Positions 7,476-16,130 of a DNA stretch of 64,000 nucleotides are shown in pieces; positions within the stretch are counted from its first letter, which is position 1, and each line of letters begins with the position of its first letter. This stretch comes from Pokkaliibacter sp. MBI-7 (lineage in GTDB: Bacteria; Pseudomonadota; Gammaproteobacteria; Pseudomonadales; Balneatricaceae), in the NCBI RefSeq assembly GCF_029846635.1, contig NZ_JARVTG010000002.1, positions 1,963,501-2,027,500 of the forward strand, read 5' to 3'. The notes beneath the pieces are model-generated. The model saw only the letters and a list, made by a program, of their open reading frames with translations, searched no databases and was not told the origin of the DNA. A program made the position numbers and the translations under genes.

Positions 7476-8351
7476 TCAACGCTGTTTGAACGCATCCAGC
7501 CGTTTGATCAGGCTGGATGTATCCCAGCGCCCGCCACCCAGACTCTGCACTTCCGCATAGAATTGATCCACCAACGCGGTCAGCGGCAGATGAGCCCCCT
7601 GTTTACGCGCCTCATTGAGTGCAATGGAAAGATCCTTGCGCATCCAGTCAACAGCAAAGCCGTAATCGAATTTATCTTCCAGCATGGTCTTGGAGCGATT
7701 TTCCATCTGCCACGACTGAGCAGCCCCTTTGCTGATGACCTCAACCACAGCCTCAGCATCCAGACCTACCGTCTTGGCAAAATGCAAACCTTCCGATAGT
7801 CCCTGAACAATACCGGCAATGCATATCTGATTGACCATTTTGGCTAGCTGTCCGGCACCGACGTTTCCTAGCAGACGAGCCTGACGGGCAAAACAGCGAA
7901 TCACGGGCTCAGCCCTGTCAAATACCTCCTGGTCACCCCCCACCATCACCGTCAGTACACCGTTTTCTGCCCCAGCCTGACCGCCTGAAACAGGGGCATC
8001 AAGAAAATAACTGCTCTGCTGCTGGGCTGCCTGATACAACTCACGAGCAACCTCTGCCGAGGCGGTTGTGTGGTCGACCAGAATGGCACCTGCCTTCAAA
8101 CCTTTAAGCGCGCCCTGCTCGCCCAGAATGACTTCACGCAGGTCGTTATCATTACCCACACAACAGAACACGATATCTGCACCCTCTGCTGCGGCGGCAG
8201 GGGTGACGCCTAGCGTACCACCATAGGTTTCCACCCATGCCTCAGCCTTGCTTTGCGTTCTGTTATAAACCGCCACCTGGTGACCAGCCTTCTGCAAATG
8301 CCCAGCCATGGGATAACCCATTACACCCAGCCCGATAAAAGCGACGTTCAT
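7476..8351 (-). CDS. NAD(P)-dependent beta-hydroxyacid dehydrogenase (3-hydroxyisobutyrate dehydrogenase / tartronate semialdehyde reductase family)
   Basis: A 291-residue two-domain oxidoreductase that interconverts a 3-hydroxy acid and its semialdehyde. The N-terminal Rossmann motif is GLGVMGYPMA (residues 7-16). The substrate motif DAPVSGGQAGAENG is at 118-131. The catalytic Lys171 lies in GQLAKMVNQ with Asn174 beside it, and the C-terminus carries DxSSLIKRLDAF as in the tartronate-semialdehyde/succinate-semialdehyde reductase (GLYR) branch. Residue 31 after the second strand is Arg (NRT), which favours NADP over NAD. The substrate cannot be told from sequence; valine catabolism genes are not near. 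Monocistronic. Confidence 0.85.
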   Translation of the reverse strand: MNVAFIGLGVMGYPMAGHLQKAGHQVAVYNRTQSKAEAWVETYGGTLGVTPAAAAEGADIVFCCVGNDNDLREVILGEQGALKGLKAGAILVDHTTASAEVARELYQAAQQQSSYFLDAPVSGGQAGAENGVLTVMVGGDQEVFDRAEPVIRCFARQARLLGNVGAGQLAKMVNQICIAGIVQGLSEGLHFAKTVGLDAEAVVEVISKGAAQSWQMENRSKTMLEDKFDYGFAVDWMRKDLSIALNEARKQGAHLPLTALVDQFYAEVQSLGGGRWDTSSLIKRLDAFKQR

Positions 8352-8524
8352 CGTTATGCTTACTCCCTAGGATTAATTACAGATGGGGAAGAGTTCAGCC
8401 GACCTGCCCGCACTCAACCGAGCAGATGAAGATACAGCCTACAATTTGAATGAGGACTTATGTATCACATATCCTATTGCCCACTTCAAATTTACTTCTG
8501 CCCCACGTTAGAGGTCTTAGCTTG

Positions 8525-9046
8525 ATGTCCTGGCCAGTTCGTATCGCCCTGAGCATGTTCATGAGTGTGCTCTCCTTGCAACCGGTCTCTGCTCTGGCAG
8601 CGGATCTGAACGACATTACCGCCTCCGCAGTAGTCACTGAAAAGGGTGAGCAGCCCGACTGGTCAGCACTTCAGGGTAAATGGCTGCTGATAAACTTCTG
8701 GGCCACGTGGTGCCCACCCTGCGTACAGGAATTACCGGCGTTAGATCATCTCTATACCGCTCTGCATAAAGATATCCCGTTCGCAGTCGTTGCCATTAAT
8801 CTTGGCGACCAACCTGAACAACTGTCCGCATTCTGGCAAAAGATGGCCTGGCATCCCGATATGCCAGTTATGAGTGATCCGGATAACAGCCTGTTATCCG
8901 CACTCAACCTGAGTGGCCTACCCAGCAGCTGGCTAGTAAATCCGCAGGGTCAGGTAGTGGAAAACATCACGGGAATCCGCCCCTGGGATGCGCCAGAGAC
9001 CGTCAACAAGATCAAGGGACTGGTAGAAGGGACAGCGACACCCTGA
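8525..9046 (+). CDS. TlpA-like periplasmic thioredoxin-fold protein
   Basis: A 173-residue exported thiol-disulfide protein. The first 25 residues form a signal peptide ending near SALAADL. The thioredoxin fold carries the redox motif WCPPC (Cys63 and Cys66) in the phrase NFWATWCPPC, followed by a TlpA/ResA-type insert and the cis-Pro region GLPSSWLVNPQG. Such proteins reduce periplasmic disulfides, often for cytochrome c or metal-centre assembly. The frame opens at 8450, but starting at 8525 gives a normal signal peptide. No maturation genes are adjacent, so the partner is unknown. Confidence 0.8.
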   Translation: MSWPVRIALSMFMSVLSLQPVSALAADLNDITASAVVTEKGEQPDWSALQGKWLLINFWATWCPPCVQELPALDHLYTALHKDIPFAVVAINLGDQPEQLSAFWQKMAWHPDMPVMSDPDNSLLSALNLSGLPSSWLVNPQGQVVENITGIRPWDAPETVNKIKGLVEGTATP

Positions 9047-9160
9047 AGGATACATGCAGGGCATCAAAACTCCGTCAGCAGGAAATACTGGAGGCAAGCT
9101 CTACTGACGCCCCCTCACAGCACTTCCTGCTGATGCGGAAAAATTAAGGACAATGCGCTC

Positions 9161-9913
9161 TTAGCTGTTGTCAGCCGACAACGAAGCCAACAGCGCAGTG
9201 ACCATCTGTGCAGAATGCCTGGCCGCTTTGGGCAGATACTGCTCAAAGCTGATATTGGACTCCTTGCCTGCAATATCCGACAGAGAGCGGATGATCAGGA
9301 AAGGGGTACTAAACTGATGGCATACCTGAGCAATAGCAGCGGCTTCCATCTCCACCGCCTTCATGTGCGGAAAGGTTGCTCGGGTTCTAGCCACGCGCTC
9401 TGGATCATTCATAAAACTATCACCAGTCGCAATTTCACCTTCGACGATTTGCTGCTCGGCAGCGTTCACACTGGCGATTGCCGTTTTGGCCAGTGCCACC
9501 AGCTTATCATCAGGCATGAACTGAGCAGGCAAGCCTGGTACCTGACCAGGTGCATAACCGAAGATGGTGACGTCCACATCATGGTGATAGACCGCCGATG
9601 AGACGACCACATCACCCACATTCAGACTGCTGTCAAAGCCCCCGGCAGAACCAGTATTGATGACATAATCAGGGCGGTGACGCTCCAGTACCAGCGTGGT
9701 AGACATGGCCGCGTTTACTTTGCCAATCCCAGACTTGAGCAGCACCACGTCCACGCCATTCAATACCCCGGTGGAGAACTCGTAACCGGCATAGGTCTGG
9801 GTATCGCGCTGTTCGAGCAGGCTACGTAGCAGCTCCACCTCCTCTTCCATCGCCCCGATCACCGCGACCTTCGGGCGCACCTGGCTCTTGATTCCGCTCA
9901 ACTCGGCAGTCAT
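9161..9913 (-). CDS. mtnN: 5'-methylthioadenosine/S-adenosylhomocysteine nucleosidase
   Basis: Removes adenine from MTA and SAH, giving methylthioribose and S-ribosylhomocysteine. The latter is the substrate of LuxS, which is encoded next door. The 250-residue protein carries the family landmarks: IGAMEEEV near residue 20 (catalytic Glu), GSAGGF, the substrate-binding VEMEAAAIAQV and the catalytic Asp in RSLSDIAG. The start at 9913 precedes the conserved VAVIGAM core; the frame is open far upstream to 10180 but that stretch crosses into luxS. The N-terminal extension of about 15 residues is slightly longer than in E. coli. It is divergent from luxS with 133 bases between. Confidence 0.95.
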   Translation of the reverse strand: MTAELSGIKSQVRPKVAVIGAMEEEVELLRSLLEQRDTQTYAGYEFSTGVLNGVDVVLLKSGIGKVNAAMSTTLVLERHRPDYVINTGSAGGFDSSLNVGDVVVSSAVYHHDVDVTIFGYAPGQVPGLPAQFMPDDKLVALAKTAIASVNAAEQQIVEGEIATGDSFMNDPERVARTRATFPHMKAVEMEAAAIAQVCHQFSTPFLIIRSLSDIAGKESNISFEQYLPKAARHSAQMVTALLASLSADNS

Positions 9914-10046
9914 ATCACTATCCTGAAAGAATGATGTTGGAGAAAACCCGCATCTTAGCAAATGGTGCCGACCAGCCCAATGCATCATGCAAGGCTGCTG
10001 GTATATACTGCGCCGATCAACTTTACTCAGCCTGGATGGATTGCAT

Positions 10047-10559
10047 ATGCCTCTTTTAGACAGCTTCCGCGTCGACCACACCCGCATGAACGCTCCCGCG
10101 GTACGCGTAGCCAAGTCGATGAAGACCCCCAAGGGTGACAACATCACGGTTTTCGATCTGCGTTTCTGCCTGCCCAACAAAGAAATCCTGTCGGAAAAAG
10201 GTATCCATACGCTGGAGCATTTGTTCGCCGGCTTTATGCGTGATCACCTGAATGGTGAGCATGTTGAAATTATCGACATTTCACCAATGGGCTGCAGAAC
10301 AGGTTTCTATATGAGCCTGATCGGCACGCCCAGTGAGCAGCAGGTAGCGGATGCCTGGAAAGCCGCCATGGAAGACGTTACTCAGGTTCAAACCATGCAG
10401 GATATTCCCGAGCTGAACGAATATCAGTGTGGCACCTATGAAATGCACTCGCTGACCGAAGCGCAGGAAATCGCTCGTAACGTGGTCAAGCGTGGCATTC
10501 TGGTTAACAGCAACGACGAGCTCTATCTGAGCGAAGATTTCTTGAAACTGCACAGCTGA
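10047..10559 (+). CDS. luxS: S-ribosylhomocysteine lyase (AI-2 synthase)
   Basis: Cleaves S-ribosylhomocysteine to homocysteine and DPD, the precursor of autoinducer-2. The 170-residue protein has the metal ligands His54 and His58 (HTLEH) and Cys128 (YQCGTYEM), and the catalytic Cys83 in SPMGCRTGFY. The ATG at 10047 is preceded by GGATGGA with good spacing; upstream in-frame codons add only non-conserved sequence. A terminator follows. With the neighbouring mtnN it completes the two-step detoxification of SAH. No AI-2 receptor or lsr genes are in the window, so signalling use is not shown. Confidence 0.97.
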   Translation: MPLLDSFRVDHTRMNAPAVRVAKSMKTPKGDNITVFDLRFCLPNKEILSEKGIHTLEHLFAGFMRDHLNGEHVEIIDISPMGCRTGFYMSLIGTPSEQQVADAWKAAMEDVTQVQTMQDIPELNEYQCGTYEMHSLTEAQEIARNVVKRGILVNSNDELYLSEDFLKLHS

Positions 10560-10603
10560 GACATACCGCCCTGGCTGCAAATATGTCGTAGCACTGTAAA
10601 TAC

Positions 10604-10627
10604 AAAAGCCCGGACAACCGGGCTTTT
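10604..10627 (+). terminator. luxS terminator
   Basis: A perfect 10-bp stem (aaaagcccgg 10604-10613, ccgggctttt 10618-10627) with a 4-base loop, ending in T. It lies 45 bases after luxS and can work in both directions, also serving the convergent hspQ. Confidence 0.9.
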
Positions 10628-10783
10628 GTGCAATCTAACCTGTCAGAACCTGGGGCTGGAGCTTTATCAACCCGACTTACAGGCCTTAATTCAACATGAT
10701 CAACACAGATGATTTATCGCTTGTATGCCTCGCACAGATATCCAAACTCATCACACCGCTTGATCAACTCCTCCACAAAATGG

Positions 10784-11122
10784 TCAGTGCACAGAGAACT
10801 TGGGTACGTAATGTCCTTGTTCAACGCTCTGGAAGTACTGTGGAATTTCCTCATGATCAACATCAAGGAAATCATCGTAATCCCTGAGATTGACCTCCGA
10901 TATGTACAAGTGGTCCTGAGTATCGCCGGATAGAATCACATAGAAAGGCTGATCAGCTTCCAAAGGAGGTTTGCCCTCATTACTCAAATTGGCATTGACC
11001 TCATTCAGCACGGCCTGATCCAGTGCATAGGCATAATCAACATCCACGATGACGCCTCGGTAGCCGAGGTATCTGTGCTGTACAATCTGCCCAATCGCGT
11101 ATTTCGCCTGACGGTATTGCAT
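10784..11122 (-). CDS. hspQ: Heat shock protein HspQ (YccV, hemimethylated-DNA-binding family)
   Basis: A 112-residue cytoplasmic protein of the YccV/HspQ family, known in enterobacteria as a specificity factor for Lon protease and a negative factor for dnaA expression. Typical segments are KYAIGQIVQHRYLGYRGVIVDVD near the N-terminus, the central QPFYVIL, and the C-terminal HLYISEVNL. The start at 11122 is fixed by GGAGG seven bases upstream. It lies in the same neighbourhood as yccA and tusE, as in E. coli, although strand and spacing differ. Confidence 0.88.
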   Translation of the reverse strand: MQYRQAKYAIGQIVQHRYLGYRGVIVDVDYAYALDQAVLNEVNANLSNEGKPPLEADQPFYVILSGDTQDHLYISEVNLRDYDDFLDVDHEEIPQYFQSVEQGHYVPKFSVH

Positions 11123-11336
11123 AACATTTCCTCCGCTGGAGGTCTGTTGCAACAACCTTCCTGTAGGGAACCCCTAGAGGAAATGCAGAATTACAGACCT
11201 TGATGATTTTCTTCTATCTCGCACTCACTCCTACTAACACGTCTACTCACTCATCTCTCAACGAATAAAAGCGGATAACCGTCTGGTTACCTTACCGGTA
11301 GCATCACAGCAAAGTCACCTGCAACTGCACCGATAG

Positions 11337-12083
11337 TTAATTAATCGGCATTAACGCGGGAAAATTCCAGCCCAATTTTGAAAAAAGCGTCATTGCGTCT
11401 TCATCTGGCAGTGTTGTTAGACTCAACGGTATGCCTGTCAACGGGTGTGACAGACGCATGCCGATGGCAAGTAACGCCAGCCTGTGCCAGTTGAAATGAT
11501 CTCTGAACAGCCTGTTATGGCGCCCCTCACCATGAGTCGTATCGCCAACAATAGGGTGAAATATGTGCTTCATGTGGCGGCGCAACTGGTGTTGTCGGCC
11601 TGTATGAGGCTGCAGATGCACAAGGCTGTAACGCGCTTCCGGGTATCGACCAACAGGAATAGGCAATGTCACCTGAGCCAGCGGCGAATAACTGGTTTTG
11701 GCTTCTTGCGGCTCCTTATTCTTGCTGGTTCGGGGGTCGTCATAGTCGTCATCTTCCACCGTCAGTGGATGATCAATATAGCCAGCTTCACCAACATGCC
11801 CCCGTGTTACAGCCAGATAATGCTTGCTGACCTCCCCTGCGGTGAATTGCTCAGTAAGCAGACGTGCTACCTCAGAATTGAATGCAAACACCATAACGCC
11901 AGCCGTTGGCCGGTCCAGCCGATGCACCGGAAACACATGCTGACACAATTGGTTACGCACTGTTTGCAGCACAAACTCTGTCTCGCCCGGTGAACGAAAA
12001 GATCGATGCACCAGCATGTCAGCTGGCTTATAGACAGCAACCATGGCCTCATCGCGATAAAGAATGGGTAGCTGAGTAGCCAT
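11337..12083 (-). CDS. truC: RluA-family pseudouridine synthase, TruC-like (tRNA U65)
   Basis: A 248-residue RNA-modifying enzyme. The catalytic motif HRLDRPTAGVMVFA holds the nucleophile Asp57. The second motif YSLVHLQPHTGRQHQLRRHM and the IVGDTTHGEGRHN segment match TruC, which makes pseudouridine at tRNA position 65, better than RluA, C or D. No S4 domain is present, also as in TruC. The ATG at 12083 starts directly before the conserved ILYRDEAMVAVYKP. The gene stands alone and diverges from the Bax-inhibitor gene. Confidence 0.88.
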   Translation of the reverse strand: MATQLPILYRDEAMVAVYKPADMLVHRSFRSPGETEFVLQTVRNQLCQHVFPVHRLDRPTAGVMVFAFNSEVARLLTEQFTAGEVSKHYLAVTRGHVGEAGYIDHPLTVEDDDYDDPRTSKNKEPQEAKTSYSPLAQVTLPIPVGRYPEARYSLVHLQPHTGRQHQLRRHMKHIFHPIVGDTTHGEGRHNRLFRDHFNWHRLALLAIGMRLSHPLTGIPLSLTTLPDEDAMTLFSKLGWNFPALMPIN

Positions 12084-12271
12084 GAAATCCCCCTGAGAAT
12101 GGCAGGCGGCGGATGGTGAGGGCTTTGAAATTCCCTGTCAACGCCTCAATCTACTTGCATCAACTACGGCGCACAGTTAAAAACTAGCTGCCATAACTCA
12201 GTTTTACCCTAGTGCGCGGTTGGCTTCGCCAATTCGTCGCCACACAGATTCGAGCGATCCAAGGAGAGTCT

Positions 12272-12934
12272 ATGCCTATTAGATCCGTTCCCCACTCGCA
12301 AGTGTTGTCAACGCCGGTTGCCAACAAGGCGATTCGTAACACCTACACCCTGCTGTCAATGACACTGGTGTTCAGTGCCGTTTGCGCAGCAATTTCCACT
12401 TCAATGCAGGTTGGCCTGCACCCCTTGCTTAATCTGGTCATCATGATTGGCTTGTTGTTTGCCATTCAGTGGCAGCGCAACTCCGTCATCGCATTGCCAC
12501 TGACCTTTGCCTTCACTGGCTTTGCGGGCTTCACGCTTGGCCCAGTGCTCAACATGTACCTAGCGATGGCCAACGGCGGTGAAATCATCATGACCGCGCT
12601 GGGCCTGACTGGAATCATCTTTGCTGGCCTGTCTGCCTATGCACTCACCACTCGCAAGGACTTCAGCTTTATGCGCGGATTCCTGCTGGTGGGTATTCTG
12701 GCGGTCGTTGGCGCAGGCATCGCAAATATGTTCCTGCACATGCCTGGCTTGCAGCTGGCCATTGCAGCGGCAGCGGTTATCGTGTTCTCCGGTTTCATTC
12801 TGTATGACACCAGCAACATGATTCACAGCGGTGAAACCAACTATGTGCTGATGACTGTCAGCCAGTTTCTGAACATCCTCAACCTGTTTACAGCTCTGCT
12901 GCAACTGGTTGGTGCGTTCAGCAGCGACGACTGA
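12272..12934 (+). CDS. yccA: Bax inhibitor-1 family membrane protein (YccA-like)
   Basis: A 220-residue inner-membrane protein with seven hydrophobic segments. It contains the Bax-inhibitor-1 landmarks FAFTGFAGFTLGP in the third segment region and the C-terminal GFILYDTSNMIHSGE, whose Asp is part of the proton/Ca-sensing pair in this family. E. coli YccA is a substrate and modulator of FtsH. The start at 12272 follows AAGGAGAG. It lies two bases before tusD, so it is probably the first gene of the tus operon. The neighbourhood hspQ, yccA, tusE is conserved with enterobacteria. Confidence 0.9.
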   Translation: MPIRSVPHSQVLSTPVANKAIRNTYTLLSMTLVFSAVCAAISTSMQVGLHPLLNLVIMIGLLFAIQWQRNSVIALPLTFAFTGFAGFTLGPVLNMYLAMANGGEIIMTALGLTGIIFAGLSAYALTTRKDFSFMRGFLLVGILAVVGAGIANMFLHMPGLQLAIAAAAVIVFSGFILYDTSNMIHSGETNYVLMTVSQFLNILNLFTALLQLVGAFSSDD

Positions 12935-12936
12935 TA

Positions 12937-13332
12937 ATGAAGTATGCTCTACTGGTAAATGGCGCGCCCCTGGACTCCCAGGCGGCGCGTTCTGCACTGT
13001 ATTTCAGCCAGGCTCTGCTTGAGCGGGGACATCATCTGCTTCGCGTATTTTTCTATGGTGCCGGTGTACAGTTAGGTAACGGACTGCAAATCAGCGCTCA
13101 GGATGAAAGCAATCTCCTTGGCGACTGGCAGGCTTTGGCGTTAGCAGGCAATACAGAGCTGGTGCTCTGTATTGCCGCTGCACAACGAAGAGGAATATTG
13201 TCAGCAGCAGAAGCTCTGCGACATGGCAGACCCCCCGTAGAAATGCTGGCAACGGGCTTTACGTTAGCGGGTTTGGGTACGTTGGTAGATGCTGCACTGG
13301 ATGTTGACCGCTTGGTTACTTTCCAGGGCTGA
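12937..13332 (+). CDS. tusD: Sulfurtransferase TusD
   Basis: Part of the TusBCD hexamer that passes persulfide sulfur from TusA to TusE for 2-thiolation of the wobble uridine of Lys, Glu and Gln tRNAs by MnmA. The 131-residue protein has the DsrE fold and the catalytic Cys78 (ELVLCIAAAQRRG), the same position as in E. coli. It starts two bases after yccA stops. Homology to dissimilatory DsrE exists, but the gene order and the neighbouring tusE type point to tRNA thiolation. Confidence 0.92.
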   Translation: MKYALLVNGAPLDSQAARSALYFSQALLERGHHLLRVFFYGAGVQLGNGLQISAQDESNLLGDWQALALAGNTELVLCIAAAQRRGILSAAEALRHGRPPVEMLATGFTLAGLGTLVDAALDVDRLVTFQG

Positions 13333-13378
13333 TGCCAGCACCTCAACAGCATTACGATATTAGCAACGAGTAGTCCCT

Positions 13379-13732
13379 ATGCACCTTGCCTTCCTATTGC
13401 GCCACCCCCCCTATTCGAAGCAGCATGCACGCGAAGGCCTTGAGGCCGCGCTGGCTGCTGCAGCCTTCGGCCAAGAAGTCAGCCTGTATTTTATGGGTGA
13501 TGGTGTACTGCAGCTACTTCCGGAGCAGAAGGCTGTGCAGCTGGCTGCCAAAGATACCTCAAAGATGCTGCAGGCACTGGACATGTACGACATAGAAAAT
13601 GTCTATGTTGACCGAACCAGCCTCCAGACCAGAGGTATCGCTGAAGATGCACTTGCCATCAAGTGTACTGCTGTCGACAGCAAGCAAATACGTCAACAAC
13701 TGGCTACAGCACAGCAGGTGTTTTGCTTCTAG
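13379..13732 (+). CDS. tusC: TusBCD complex subunit TusC
   Basis: A DsrF-fold subunit of the TusBCD sulfur relay complex, 117 residues. Recognisable by the LLRHPPYSKQHAREGLEAALA start, the FMGDGVLQLL segment and the TSLQTRGI region. TusC has no required catalytic cysteine and structures the complex. It is 46 bases downstream of tusD. The following tusB is separated by an unusually long gap of 195 bases. Confidence 0.9.
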   Translation: MHLAFLLRHPPYSKQHAREGLEAALAAAAFGQEVSLYFMGDGVLQLLPEQKAVQLAAKDTSKMLQALDMYDIENVYVDRTSLQTRGIAEDALAIKCTAVDSKQIRQQLATAQQVFCF

Positions 13733-13880
13733 GCCAGCCCTTTAAAAACATGACACTCCTCTTTAGCCATCACCTCAGCTGTAGAAAGGTGAAGACAGGA
13801 AAACGCTATCAGCCAGTAAAACAGTTCTGCCAGATAATGGATGCACGCCTACAGATACTGCTGGCTCAACGGGAGTGATC

Positions 13881-13886
13881 TATAAT
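13881..13886 (+). promoter_or_regulatory. Candidate -10 element before tusB
   Basis: A perfect TATAAT lies 41 bases before tusB in the 195-base gap between tusC and tusB. No convincing -35 hexamer is seen at 16-18 bases, so this is only a candidate internal promoter for tusB-tusE. Confidence 0.35.
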
Positions 13887-13927
13887 GCCCCCAGCATCAA
13901 CACCAAAATGACCTCAAGTAGACAGTT

Positions 13928-14206
13928 ATGCTACATATCATCAATAAAGCGACTCCAGATGCCAGTCTTGAGCAATGTCGCGCCCTGATAGACCCGCAGC
14001 AGGACGCAGTATTGCTTATGGCCGATGGTGTCCTCTCGGCACTGGCCAGCTATGCGTACTGGCCACAAAGCCTTGCTGTATTTGCACTCTCTCGCGATAT
14101 TGAAGCACGTGCCATTAACGCCTATCTGGCACCACACATTCAGATTATTGACGATGCTGGCTTTGTCACATTGACCGAACAGCATGCTCAATCGATTAGC
14201 TGGTAA
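13928..14206 (+). CDS. tusB: Sulfurtransferase complex subunit TusB
   Basis: The DsrH-type small subunit of TusBCD, 92 residues, which is near the family norm of 95. The start MLHIINKAT and the DAVLLMADGVLSAL segment are typical. No cysteine sits at the canonical active place, but TusB does not need one in the relay. Its 3' end is followed 16 bases later by tusE. Confidence 0.87.
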   Translation: MLHIINKATPDASLEQCRALIDPQQDAVLLMADGVLSALASYAYWPQSLAVFALSRDIEARAINAYLAPHIQIIDDAGFVTLTEQHAQSISW

Positions 14207-14222
14207 CCCCACTAACCTCACT

Positions 14223-14537
14223 ATGACAACGCTTGCTACTGACCCTGAAGGCTATTTAATCAATCTCGACGACTGGTCCACTGAGGCCGCCAATACGTTG
14301 GCGCATTCCGCAGGCATTAAGTTGACTGAAGCACACTGGGAGGTTCTCTTTTTATTGAGAGAGTTTTACACAGAATATGGCATATCCCCTGCCACTCGCC
14401 CCTTTGTCAAAGCTGTTGCACTAAAACTGGGTAAAGAGAAAGGCAACAGTATGTATCTGATGACGCTGTTCTCTGAAAGCCCAGCCAAGTTAGCAGCAAA
14501 GCTCGCGGGCCTGCCCAAACCAACAAACTGCTTATAA
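14223..14537 (+). CDS. tusE: Sulfurtransferase TusE (DsrC family)
   Basis: Accepts sulfur from TusD and delivers it to MnmA. The 104-residue protein carries DDWSTEAANTLA, LTEAHWEVLFLLREFY and the C-terminal GLPKPTNC arm with Cys103 as penultimate residue, the acceptor. A second cysteine about ten residues upstream, found in dissimilatory DsrC, is absent, which supports the TusE role. The start at 14223 gives the standard N-terminus; the open frame upstream overlaps tusB. Confidence 0.92.
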   Translation: MTTLATDPEGYLINLDDWSTEAANTLAHSAGIKLTEAHWEVLFLLREFYTEYGISPATRPFVKAVALKLGKEKGNSMYLMTLFSESPAKLAAKLAGLPKPTNCL

Positions 14538-14700
14538 CAGCCTAATTTTCCCTTCCAGCGCTCACTTTTCAGCCTATGCAATGCGCAGTATGCATGGGCT
14601 TATGACGCTACCGCACAAGCATCAGCCGTACTCAAAACACCCAGTAGAAAGTCTAATATTCGCCATCATTATTTATCTGCAAGGTTGCCCTGCAGGACGC

Positions 14701-14728
14701 TTGAAATGCTCAAAATTTACTCTATAGT
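14701..14728 (+). promoter_or_regulatory. Candidate sigma-70 promoter of the MFS gene
   Basis: TTGAAA (14701-14706), 16 bases, TATAGT (14723-14728), about 70 bases before the MFS start in the 261-base gap after tusE. Each hexamer differs from consensus by one base (TTGAAA) or one base (TATAGT). Confidence 0.5.
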
Positions 14729-14798
14729 GCCGCCTTGTAATGTCCTATCACGCAATAAAGCGTGACCCTTTCCCTCTTCTATTCACAAGAAGCATGTC

Positions 14799-16079
14799 AT
14801 GGCACTCGCGTCGTTGACGGGCGTAATCCCGCCGCTTTTCAGCCTAGTCATATTCACTCTCGGTCATGGTCTCCTAACGACTCTATTGACCCTTCGTTTG
14901 TCTGCAGAGCATGTAGATCCCCAGGCTATCGGCATGGTCTCTGCAGCGTACTTTGCCGGACTATTTACCGGCTCGTTCTTCAACGCTCGCATTATTGTCC
15001 GCGTAGGCCACATTCGCGCCTATGCCGCTTATGCTTCGATTCTGGCAACGCTAGCCATTCTCCACGGGCTATTTATTGACCCCACCATCTGGACCGGCTT
15101 GCGCTTTATCGGTGGTATTGCGACCAGTGGCCTGTTTGTCGTGATCGAGTCCTGGATGCTGGTATCCAGCAGCCCCCAGACTCGCGGTCAAATTCTGGCG
15201 TTCTATATGATCCTGCTTTATGGAGCCCTGGCCGTCGCCCAACTGTTATTGAAATATATTGACCCGATGATTCTGGTCCCATTTGCCATGACGGCCATGG
15301 CGGCTTCCTTGTCGGTGGTACCACTGTCTCTTACCCGGGTTGCCTCACCGACACTGGAAATCACGCAGGGCATAAGCTTCTTCAAACTGGTCAAACTGAC
15401 GCCTTCAGGCGCGTTTGGCAGTTTTACGTCCGGTATGGTGCTGGGCAGCATCTACGGTCTTATGCCCCTGTTTTTCACTGATACCGGCCACTCACTGAAT
15501 CAGGTGGCTAACTTGATGGCAGTTCTTATTCTTGGTGGGATGACATTGCAGTACCCCGTCGGACGACTCTCGGACAAGATGGACCGGCGAGTGGTCCTGA
15601 CGATTCTGTGCTGTTGCCTGACGATTGCCAGTCTGACTCTGGTGTTTGGTACGGAGAAAGGCAGCTATTACACTCAAGCGGGTCTGATCTTCCTGTTTGG
15701 CGGTCTGGCATTTTCACTCTATCCGATGAGCCTGAGCCACGCCTGTGATGAACTGGCACCTGATCAGGTCATCAGTGCCAACCAGGGCTTGTTACTGTCC
15801 TATAGTATCGGCGCAGTGATTGGGCCATTACTTGCGCCGGTCGCAATGAGCGTATTTGGGCCGAAAGGCTTGTTCATCTACTTTTGTATCGTCAGTGGCG
15901 TGCTTGCAGGCTTTCTGCTCTGGCGCAAGAGAGTGCGTGCGCCGGTCCCGCTCGCAGAACATCAGAACTTCATTACCGTACCGCCGAACTCACCCGTCAC
16001 TGCTGAGCTTGATCCTCGCGCCGACGTCAATCAAACCGACACCGAGGCAGGCGAAGAGCACTGGCCGACCGGGCATTGA
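14799..16079 (+). CDS. MFS transporter (YcaD-like)
   Basis: A 426-residue major-facilitator protein with twelve predicted membrane helices and a hydrophilic C-terminal tail of about 45 residues. The cytoplasmic loop between helices 2 and 3 has an altered MFS motif (FFNARIIVRVGHIR). The loop between helices 8 and 9 holds the clearer YPVGRLSDKMDRR. The overall pattern fits the YcaD/DHA-type drug or metabolite exporters; the substrate is unknown. A 12-bp hairpin lies between its stop and the convergent aceK. Confidence 0.85.
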   Translation: MALASLTGVIPPLFSLVIFTLGHGLLTTLLTLRLSAEHVDPQAIGMVSAAYFAGLFTGSFFNARIIVRVGHIRAYAAYASILATLAILHGLFIDPTIWTGLRFIGGIATSGLFVVIESWMLVSSSPQTRGQILAFYMILLYGALAVAQLLLKYIDPMILVPFAMTAMAASLSVVPLSLTRVASPTLEITQGISFFKLVKLTPSGAFGSFTSGMVLGSIYGLMPLFFTDTGHSLNQVANLMAVLILGGMTLQYPVGRLSDKMDRRVVLTILCCCLTIASLTLVFGTEKGSYYTQAGLIFLFGGLAFSLYPMSLSHACDELAPDQVISANQGLLLSYSIGAVIGPLLAPVAMSVFGPKGLFIYFCIVSGVLAGFLLWRKRVRAPVPLAEHQNFITVPPNSPVTAELDPRADVNQTDTEAGEEHWPTGH

Positions 16080-16086
16080 TGAATCA

Positions 16087-16117
16087 ATGCAGGTCAGCTA
16101 ATGCGGCTGACCTGCAT
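16087..16117. terminator. Hairpin between convergent MFS gene and aceK
   Basis: A perfect 12-bp stem (atgcaggtcagc 16087-16098, gctgacctgcat 16106-16117) with a 7-base loop in the 51-base gap between two convergent stops. There is no clear T-run on either side. It probably blocks or stabilises both 3' ends. Confidence 0.55.
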
Positions 16118-16130
16118 ACAACAACTGCCC

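Noticed and set aside
12937..14537. Dissimilatory sulfur oxidation (Dsr) cluster instead of Tus
   Set aside because: The DsrC-like protein lacks the second cysteine of the arm, no dsrAB genes are present, and yccA/hspQ context fits the tRNA thiolation genes.
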